Part shown: piece after piece, positions 7,270-12,055 of the stretch
Layout of the letters: every line of letters starts with the position of its first letter
How positions within the stretch are numbered: position 1 is the stretch's first letter
From: Deltaproteobacteria bacterium UBA2385
Lineage (GTDB): Bacteria > Myxococcota_A > UBA796 > UBA2385
Length of the DNA: 13,333 nt
Assembly (NCBI GenBank): GCA_002343455.1
Contig: DDSR01000451.1
Location: forward strand, 1 to 13,333
Direction: 5' to 3'
Notes under the pieces: model-generated
What the model saw: the letters and a program-made list of their open reading frames with translations, nothing else
Database searches by the model: none
What the model was told of the DNA's origin: nothing
Made by a program: the position numbers and the translations under genes

Positions 7270-8285
7270 GGGTAGAGGCGCACTTCGGCAGGGCAGGTAT
7301 CGTAAATCGGACTGGTGGCATCTTCACACGATCCATTCGCCACATCCACCTCGCAGACATCGTCGTCTGGCCCGCCGTTGCCGAAGTCATTGACGCCCGA
7401 GACATCCTTGACCTTGTCGTCTCCGGTATCTCCAAAGCTGGCGTCGTCGTCCCCAGGACCGCCGCAGACCAGGTCGTCGCCAGACCCGCCGCGCGTGTCG
7501 TCGGTGTGCTCATCGCCGTTCAAAAAGTCGTCGCCGCTCTCGCCGTAGGTCAGATCATCGCCCGCGCCTGCGTTGACGATGTCCTTGCCCGCGCCGGCAA
7601 AGATGTGGTCGTTGCCCGCGTAGGCCATGATGGTGTCGGCATCGTCGCCGCCCCGAAGGATGTCCCGGTAGTGGTCGGGGTCGTCCTCCCAGCTACCGTA
7701 GAGGTGGTCGACACCCTCATTGCCCTCCAAGAGGCCCTCCACACGGTCCGAGGTGTCCTTGTTCCGCATCCAGCACTCCACGACCTCCTCCTCGCCCTCC
7801 TGAAACCACAAGGAGAGCTGGTCGTTCGCGCTCGTGCCCAGCAGGACGCCTTCACGCATGTCGTCTGCGTCGTACCCACCCAGCGTGCAGAAGAACTTGG
7901 CGGTTCCGCCGGCGGTGAGCGGGATCTCCCCAAAGGCGCAGTAGTCCTCTCCGTCGCAGATGTTCGAGCAGGCGGTCGACATCCCGTCGCAGGAGTCGTG
8001 CAGCCCGTTGATCATCCAGGCGGTGGCGCCACCGGAGACCAGGTTGGGGTTTGCGATGGTGGTGAGGTCGCAGACCCATCGGTCGGTCGTGCCGTTGTAC
8101 TGGCAGACATGGGTCCCGCCCGGATCGCAAGAGACCCCGTAGTAGGCAGCGGGCTTGGCGTTGGCGGGCGAGGACGCAAAGCCCAGCACGAGCGCCACGG
8201 CTAGCCCGCTAGCGGCGAGGCGAGGCGAGGCGAGCCGAGGAGGCGGGACGGTATGCGGTACATTGCAGCTCCTTTGTTGGTGCAA
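7266..8285 (-). CDS. Secreted RTX-type Ca2+-binding repeat protein with out-of-frame start
   Basis: The open frame (339 residues counted from a TTG at 8285) has a hydrophobic signal sequence ending ASSPANA, then a Cys-rich domain (about 44-175) and about a dozen Asp/Gly nonapeptide-like repeats (about 193-310, for example GGSGDDLVC and GAGAGDDLTYG). These resemble hemolysin-type RTX Ca2+ binding repeats. The TTG has no Shine-Dalgarno. The good start is the ATG at 8261-8263, with AAAGGAG (8269-8275) 5 nt upstream, but it is out of frame with the gene body and hits TAG at 8201-8203 after 20 codons. The frames meet in a (GGCGA)4 tract at 8214-8233. Removing one unit gives a single 330-codon frame with a normal signal peptide beginning MYRIPSRLLG. 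The gene is therefore phase-variable, freshly broken, or misassembled. With a Sec-type signal it is unlikely to be a type I secretion substrate. The stop overlaps the next gene. Confidence 0.72.
   Translation of the reverse strand: MHQQRSCNVPHTVPPPRLASPRLAASGLAVALVLGFASSPANAKPAAYYGVSCDPGGTHVCQYNGTTDRWVCDLTTIANPNLVSGGATAWMINGLHDSCDGMSTACSNICDGEDYCAFGEIPLTAGGTAKFFCTLGGYDADDMREGVLLGTSANDQLSLWFQEGEEEVVECWMRNKDTSDRVEGLLEGNEGVDHLYGSWEDDPDHYRDILRGGDDADTIMAYAGNDHIFAGAGKDIVNAGAGDDLTYGESGDDFLNGDEHTDDTRGGSGDDLVCGGPGDDDASFGDTGDDKVKDVSGVNDFGNGGPDDDVCEVDVANGSCEDATSPIYDTCPAEVRLYP
8214..8233. repeat. (GGCGA)4 pentanucleotide tract in the RTX signal-peptide region
   Basis: Four perfect tandem GGCGA units (CTCGC/TCGCC on the coding strand) lie 9-16 codons downstream of the Shine-Dalgarno-preceded ATG at 8263. 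Unit length is not a multiple of three, so each gain or loss changes the reading frame. From this ATG, three or six units join the start to the RTX body; the observed four do not. Two GCTAGC palindromes (8200-8205 and 8208-8213) adjoin the tract. Confidence 0.85.
8261..8275 (-). promoter_or_regulatory. Strong ribosome-binding site and ATG for the RTX gene
   Basis: On the minus strand AAAGGAG (8269-8275) is followed after 5 nt by ATG (8263-8261). This is the best Shine-Dalgarno/start pair in the window and lies exactly where the gene should begin, yet the frame it opens ends after 20 codons. It decides the interpretation of the RTX gene as frame-shifted between start and body. Confidence 0.8.
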
Positions 8286-8286
8286 C

Positions 8287-8324
8287 GGATTGCTACCACA
8301 GTCGAGCGGGGGAGCGCTACCAAA
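8287..8324. promoter_or_regulatory. Paired direct repeats upstream of the RTX gene
   Basis: GGATTGCTACCACA (8287-8300) and GGAGCGCTACCAAA (8311-8324) match at 11 of 14 positions and are 24 bp apart, starting 24 bp upstream of the ATG at 8263. A 6-bp inverted repeat (TGAAGC 8325-8330, GCTTCA 8338-8343) follows. They may be tandem regulator sites in the RTX promoter. I cannot identify clear -35 and -10 elements. Confidence 0.3.
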
Positions 8325-8370
8325 TGAAGCAAGAACAGCTTCACTTTCTGGGACCCACTCCAGAGGCCCT

Positions 8371-8390
8371 CTCCGGATGTCACCCCGGAG
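8371..8390. other. Short inverted repeat next to the right cassette junction
   Basis: CTCCGG (8371-8376) and CCGGAG (8385-8390) form a 6-bp stem with an 8-nt loop, ending 5 bp before the homology with the TolC-like gene begins at 8396. It could be part of the recombination junction, or a leftover hairpin without function. Confidence 0.25.
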
Positions 8391-8396
8391 TCAGAC

Positions 8397-8492
8397 CGCC
8401 TCCAGGCCGAGATCGATCTGCAGGCCAGCCTGCTGGAGCTGGCCCGGGTCCAGGGGCGGCTGCTCAGTCTGCTGGGGCTGCCGGAGAGCTGA
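8397..8492 (+). pseudogene. Duplicated 3' fragment of the TolC-like gene
   Basis: Thirty-one codons plus TGA are identical in protein sequence to the C-terminus of the TolC-like protein (RLQAEIDLQ to GLPES). The one nucleotide difference, CTC for CTG, is synonymous. Upstream of 8396 the similarity ends, and there is no start codon or ribosome-binding site, so the fragment is not expressed as a gene. Its TGA lies 1 bp from the permease stop at 8494-8496, which preserves the presumed ancestral convergent junction. Confidence 0.85.
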
Positions 8493-8517
8493 GTCACATG
8501 GCCCGCAGCGCGGTGGC
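8403..8517. repeat. 115-bp direct repeat, right copy
   Basis: This is the second copy of 5412-5526, identical throughout. Here the permease part is intact and continues into the full permease gene, while the TolC-like part is a remnant. Each copy therefore preserves the functional 3' end of a different gene, so the insertion disrupted neither. Confidence 0.95.
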
Positions 8518-9738
8518 GGGGGGCAGCCGCGCCGCCCGTCGGGCCGGCACCCAGCCGAAGACGACGCCCTCGGCCATGCTGACCAGGGTGGCGATCGCGA
8601 CCGCCTCGACGCTGACCGCGGTCGCCCAGCCGGTGGCCTGGCCGACGGCCAGGCTGATGCCGTAGCCGGCGGCGATGCCCAGGACGCCCCCGACCAGGCT
8701 GATCATGCTGGCCTCGGCGATGAAGAGGTCGCGGATGTCGCGCGGGGTGGCCCCGATGGCCAGGCGCACGCCGATCTCGCGGGTGCGCTCCAGCACGCTG
8801 GCCAGCATGATGTTCATGATGCCGATGCCGCCGACCAGCAGGGAGATGCCGGCGATCAAGCCCATGACGAGGTTGAAGATTCGCTGCTGGGCCTGGCTCT
8901 GCTCCAGCAGGGTCAGGGGCACGACCAGGGTGAAGTCGGACTGCTGGCGGTGCAGGCGCTGCAGGGCCCGGCTGGCCAGGGCGACGTGACCGGCGACGGC
9001 CTCGACCCGCGGCACCGCCACCTGGATCTCGCTGAGCTCGGACTCGTTGGGCTCACGCTCCAGGCGGCTGAGCGCGGTAGACAGCGGCAGGAAGATGTCG
9101 TTGGTGCGGTCGTCGACCTCGACGCCCTCGATGCGGGTGCTGCTGGCCCCGCCGGGCACGTCGACCACCCCCACGACCGTCAGCCAGACGTCGCCGACCT
9201 TCAGCTTGGCCCCGATGGCCGGGCTCGCCCCGAACAGGCTGCGGCGGGCGTTGACGCCCAGCAGGCAGACGGTGGCCTGCTCGGCCTCGTCCTGGGCGGT
9301 CAGGGGGCGGCCGGCGACCCGGACCAGGGGGGTGCTGGCCAGCCAGGCGGGGTCGGCCCCCAGGACCCGCAGCACGGCGTCCTTGTCGGGCAGGGGCACG
9401 AAGCGGTCCTCCTCGACGATGACCATGCCGCCGACGTGGGTCGCCTCGGGCAGGATCTCCTTCAGGGCGGCGAGGTCCCGCAGGCTCAGGCCGGTGGACT
9501 TGCGCCGCAGCTCGGTGGCCTCCTCCTCGTCCTCGGGCAGCTCGACGCGCTGGATCTGGACGTTGAGGATGCCGAGCTGGCCGATCAGGGCCTCCTGCTC
9601 GCGGCGGGCCCCCTCGCCGATGCTGAGGATGCCGATCACCGCGCCCACGCCGAAGAGGATGCCCAGGGTGCTGAGCAGCGAGCGCGCTCGGTGGGCGAGG
9701 ATGCCGTCGAGGGCTTCCCGCAGCAGGTCGAGGATCAC
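8494..9738 (-). CDS. MacB/FtsX-type ABC transporter permease
   Basis: This 414-residue inner-membrane protein has the standard layout of the family: a cytoplasmic N-terminal helix, TM1 (about 20-41), a large periplasmic MacB core domain (about 42-280), then TM2 (288-312), TM3 (342-366) and TM4 (373-398). The conserved cytoplasmic segment ERTREIGVRLAIGATPRDI (317-335) lies after TM2, and the protein ends in the usual ARRAARLPPATALRAM. It carries no fused ATPase, unlike E. coli MacB, so it needs a separate ATPase, most plausibly that at 2778-3488. The start is a GTG overlapping the adaptor stop (GTGA at 9735-9738), indicating translational coupling with the adaptor gene. The last 24 bases of the gene are duplicated at 5503-5526. 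Substrate cannot be predicted. Confidence 0.9.
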   Translation of the reverse strand: MILDLLREALDGILAHRARSLLSTLGILFGVGAVIGILSIGEGARREQEALIGQLGILNVQIQRVELPEDEEEATELRRKSTGLSLRDLAALKEILPEATHVGGMVIVEEDRFVPLPDKDAVLRVLGADPAWLASTPLVRVAGRPLTAQDEAEQATVCLLGVNARRSLFGASPAIGAKLKVGDVWLTVVGVVDVPGGASSTRIEGVEVDDRTNDIFLPLSTALSRLEREPNESELSEIQVAVPRVEAVAGHVALASRALQRLHRQQSDFTLVVPLTLLEQSQAQQRIFNLVMGLIAGISLLVGGIGIMNIMLASVLERTREIGVRLAIGATPRDIRDLFIAEASMISLVGGVLGIAAGYGISLAVGQATGWATAVSVEAVAIATLVSMAEGVVFGWVPARRAARLPPATALRAM

Positions 9739-10994
9739 GGAGTGGAGCTCTCGCCGGTCGAGCTGCCGGAGGGCTGTCCGGCGGGGGCCGCGTCTCCGGC
9801 CGCGAAGCGCTCGGGGTCGACCAGGGCGACGGCCTCGCCCTCCTCCAGGCCGCCGGTGACGACGACGTGGGTGTCGTTTCGCGGGCCCAGCTCGACCGGC
9901 ACGCGGTCCCAGCCGCCCAGCGCCGTCTTGCGAAAGACGGTGGCGGCCTCGCCCTCGTAGAAGAGCGCTTCGAGCGGGATGGAGAGGGCCTGGTCGACCC
10001 GTCCGACCTCGACCTCCACCCGGACCGTCATGCCAGGCTTCATCAGCTCGGTGACCTGGTCGAGGGTGGCGGTGATCTTGACGTGCTTGACCAGGGCGTC
10101 GCGGTTGCGCTTGACGGCGAGGTCGGCGACCCGGGTGACCTTGCCCGGCCAGGGCGGGTCCGGGTAGGCGTCGATGATCACCTCGACCGGCTGATCGACG
10201 GCGACGGCGCCCGCGTCGACCTCGTGGACCCAGGCCTCGACCTCCAGCGCGCTGAGGTCGGGCAGCTCCATCACCGTGGTGCCCGACCAGAGCGTGTCGC
10301 CGGCGCTGACCGGGCCCCGCGAGCCGCCCTTCCAGATCTCCGGCAGGATGACGAGGCCGCTGGCGGGCGCGCGGATGGTGGCCTCCTCCAGGCGCTTCTC
10401 GGCGCGCTCCAGGCGCATGCGGTTCTGCTCGATCTCCAGCTGGAGGAGCTGGATCTCGGACTGGCTCTGCAGGCGGGCCGACTCCAGGGTGGCCCTGGCC
10501 TGGGTCAGGGCCAGCTCGTTCTGCTGGACGTCGATGCGGGCGCTCTCGCGGTCGACCAGGGCGACGGTCTCGGACTCGGTCAGCCGCATCTTCGCCCGGC
10601 CCAGCTCCAGCTCGGCCCGGGTGACGGCGCTCTCCAGGTCGCGCAGGCGCACGTCGAGCGCCGCCTGGGCCTGTTCGACCTTGGTCTCGGCCACCTTGAG
10701 GTTGCTTCGATCCTCGGAGAGCGCGTCCAGCAGGTCGTTCTGGTCGAACTCGACCAGCAGATCGCCCTGGTTGACCCGGGTGCCCTCGTCGACGATGGAG
10801 TTGACCTTGATGTTGCCGCCCAGATCGGGGGCGGAGATGGTGATCGACTTGACCGCCTTCAGCTCGCCGGGCACCGCGAGGTGGATCTCCAGGTCGCCGC
10901 GGCTGACCGTCGCGGTCGGCAGCTCGCCCGTCGAGCCTCCCCCGCAGGCGGAGAGCAGGGCGAGGAGGAGGAGGAGGGGGCGGGGCGCGGGCAT
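9735..10994 (-). CDS. HlyD/MacA-type periplasmic adaptor lipoprotein
   Basis: The 419-residue product begins with a lipoprotein signal peptide with lipobox LSAC (Cys17). It shows the membrane fusion protein order: a first barrel-sandwich half (about 48-85, with APDLGGNIKVNSIVDEGTRV), a long coiled-coil hairpin rich in Glu, Gln, Arg and Leu (about 90-205), the second sandwich half (RAPASGLV at about 209), a beta-barrel (245-335) and a membrane-proximal domain, ending in a Ser/Gly-rich tail. It should link the permease to the TolC-like channel. I chose the ATG at 10992-10994 because it gives the signal peptide; the open frame upstream of it is a shadow of the hydrolase gene. A stable hairpin sits just before the start. 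The gene overlaps the permease by 4 bp (GTGA). Confidence 0.88.
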   Translation of the reverse strand: MPAPRPLLLLLALLSACGGGSTGELPTATVSRGDLEIHLAVPGELKAVKSITISAPDLGGNIKVNSIVDEGTRVNQGDLLVEFDQNDLLDALSEDRSNLKVAETKVEQAQAALDVRLRDLESAVTRAELELGRAKMRLTESETVALVDRESARIDVQQNELALTQARATLESARLQSQSEIQLLQLEIEQNRMRLERAEKRLEEATIRAPASGLVILPEIWKGGSRGPVSAGDTLWSGTTVMELPDLSALEVEAWVHEVDAGAVAVDQPVEVIIDAYPDPPWPGKVTRVADLAVKRNRDALVKHVKITATLDQVTELMKPGMTVRVEVEVGRVDQALSIPLEALFYEGEAATVFRKTALGGWDRVPVELGPRNDTHVVVTGGLEEGEAVALVDPERFAAGDAAPAGQPSGSSTGESSTP

Positions 10995-10996
10995 CC

Positions 10997-11027
10997 GGTC
11001 GCCTAGCCGCCTGGGGAGGCGGCGACC
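10997..11027 (-). promoter_or_regulatory. Hairpin immediately upstream of the adaptor start codon
   Basis: In the minus-strand RNA, GGTCGCC (11027-11021) pairs perfectly with GGCGACC (11003-10997), enclosing a shorter inner stem around a CCCC loop. An alternative 7-bp stem (11006-11012 with 11017-11023) uses the same bases. The structure ends 2 nt before the ATG and would cover any ribosome-binding site. It may limit translation unless upstream translation opens it. No T-run follows, so it is not a standard terminator. Confidence 0.35.
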
Positions 11028-11074
11028 ATGGCCATCGCTGGCGCGTCGAGCCCGGGGAGCCCGAAGGCGCCCGA

Positions 11075-12055
11075 TCAGCCGCTCCGGGTGGGCAGGCCCA
11101 GGCCAGCCAGGACCGTGGACAAGGAGCGCTCGGGGACCAGCCCGTGGGGATCGGCGGTCTGGGAGACGACGACGCGGTGGCCCTGCATCGCCTCGCGCAG
11201 ATCGGCGGGCTGGACGGCGACCGACCCGACGATCCCGGCCTCGGCCAGCTGCGCGAGGCGCAGGCTCTGGCCCCGGGTGCCCGGGTGGGCGGTGAAGAGG
11301 CTGATCGCGCGGCGCTGCGGATCGGCCAGCGCCCAGGCCGCCACCTGGTCCGCGCCCCCGTAGAGCGCGTCGAGCAGGACCAGCGAGGAGATCGGCAGCT
11401 CGTCGTTCTTCAGCAGGCTGAGCCCGGTCAGGTAGCCCCCGCTGTGGGCCACCAGCACGATCTCGCCGATGGCCTCCCGGCCCCGAAGCCCGAGCTCGGG
11501 CACCAGTACCTCGTCGACCAGGGCCTCCAGCCAGGCCGAGGCGAAGCCGGGCTCGCGGAAGCGGCCGGGGTTGCCGCTCTGGGCCCGCCACATCAGCTGG
11601 GGCACGACCATGATGCTGTTGGTGCCGGCCTCGTCGTGCCGGTCCGCCAGGCCCCAGCCCGGCTGCGGGGCCTCCCCCGCGCGGCAGGGGGTCGCGCCGC
11701 TCGCCGCCAGGACCTGGGCGCAGCCCTCCCAGCCGTGCAGGTAGACGATCAAGCTGGTGTCGTGGAGATCGACGCCCGCCGGGGCGTGCACGACGAGGTC
11801 GGGGGCCCCGGTCGGACGGGTGTGGGAGGAGACGGAGAGGCGCGCCGCGAGGTGGATCGGGGCGGCCAGCCGGGGGGAGGCGGGCGGCAGGACCAGCGTG
11901 TCGGAGGGAAGGGCCAGCGTCTCCAGGCCCGGAGGAGGGGGGGCGCTGTCGGCGCGAGGGGTGCCCAGCAGCAGCAGCAGCGCCAGGAGGGAGCGGGTCC
12001 AGCGAGGAGAGCGGGCCCAGCGAGGAGAGCGGGTCGCCGGCGCGCGCGCGCTCAC
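11075..12055 (-). CDS. Secreted alpha/beta-hydrolase-like protein
   Basis: From the GTG at 12055 the product has 326 residues, with an Arg/Ser-rich n-region and a hydrophobic stretch (about 22-32) ending near ADSA, a Sec signal. The body looks like an alpha/beta hydrolase: YLHGWEG (105-111) resembles the oxyanion-hole HG motif, VAHSGGY (202-208) the nucleophile elbow with Ser205, Asp229 in LLDALYGG a possible acid, and His304 in DPHGLVP a possible catalytic His. Substrate is unknown; an esterase or carbohydrate-processing role is suggested only by its neighbour. The GTG overlaps the TGA of the upstream glycoside-hydrolase-like gene (GTGA at 12052-12055), so the two are probably made together. 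An 18-bp near-perfect tandem duplication encodes SPRWARSPRWTR in the n-region. The stop lies 80 bp from the adaptor start. Confidence 0.72.
   Translation of the reverse strand: MSARAPATRSPRWARSPRWTRSLLALLLLLGTPRADSAPPPPGLETLALPSDTLVLPPASPRLAAPIHLAARLSVSSHTRPTGAPDLVVHAPAGVDLHDTSLIVYLHGWEGCAQVLAASGATPCRAGEAPQPGWGLADRHDEAGTNSIMVVPQLMWRAQSGNPGRFREPGFASAWLEALVDEVLVPELGLRGREAIGEIVLVAHSGGYLTGLSLLKNDELPISSLVLLDALYGGADQVAAWALADPQRRAISLFTAHPGTRGQSLRLAQLAEAGIVGSVAVQPADLREAMQGHRVVVSQTADPHGLVPERSLSTVLAGLGLPTRSG
11993..12035. repeat. 18-bp tandem repeat in the hydrolase signal region
   Basis: Units at 11993-12010 and 12011-12028 differ at one base (GGGTCC versus GGGCCC), and 7 bases of a third unit follow. 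The repeat encodes SPRW(A/T)R twice. Its length is a multiple of three, so copy changes would lengthen the positive n-region of the signal peptide without a frameshift. Confidence 0.7.

Larger units (their letters stand above)
5527..8402. mobile_element. Inserted two-gene cassette between long direct repeats
   Basis: The DNA between the two 115-bp repeats carries only the RTX and FG-GAP genes plus their upstream region. It interrupts what would otherwise be an uninterrupted TolC-like/permease convergent junction. It reads as less GC-rich, with more A/T-ending codons and the only TAA stop in the window. I find no transposase, integrase or terminal inverted repeats. The duplication is far longer than a transposon target site. 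Integration of a circular molecule by homologous recombination, or a tandem duplication with replacement, fits better than IS insertion. An assembly artefact at the repeat is the main alternative. Confidence 0.5.

Noticed and set aside
5527..8402. Cassette as a classical insertion sequence or composite transposon
   Set aside because: There is no transposase frame, no terminal inverted repeats at the junctions, and the flanking duplication is 115 bp long.
8155..9960. 601-codon plus-strand open frame antisense to the permease and adaptor
   Set aside because: It is a by-product of GC-rich DNA: composition is Gly/Ala/Gln/Asp low complexity, with no recognisable domain. The minus strand encodes clear family members with membrane segments and motifs.
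4065..11000. RTX protein as substrate of a type I secretion system made of the TolC-like and HlyD-like proteins
   Set aside because: The RTX product has a Sec-type signal peptide, the permease is MacB/FtsX type and not HlyB type, and there is no fused ABC-peptidase exporter. Adjacency results from the insertion.
10995..11591. Extension of the adaptor frame upstream of 10994
   Set aside because: The extra 199 codons are antisense-like Arg/Pro/Gly-rich sequence overlapping the hydrolase gene. The ATG at 10994 begins a clean lipoprotein signal peptide.
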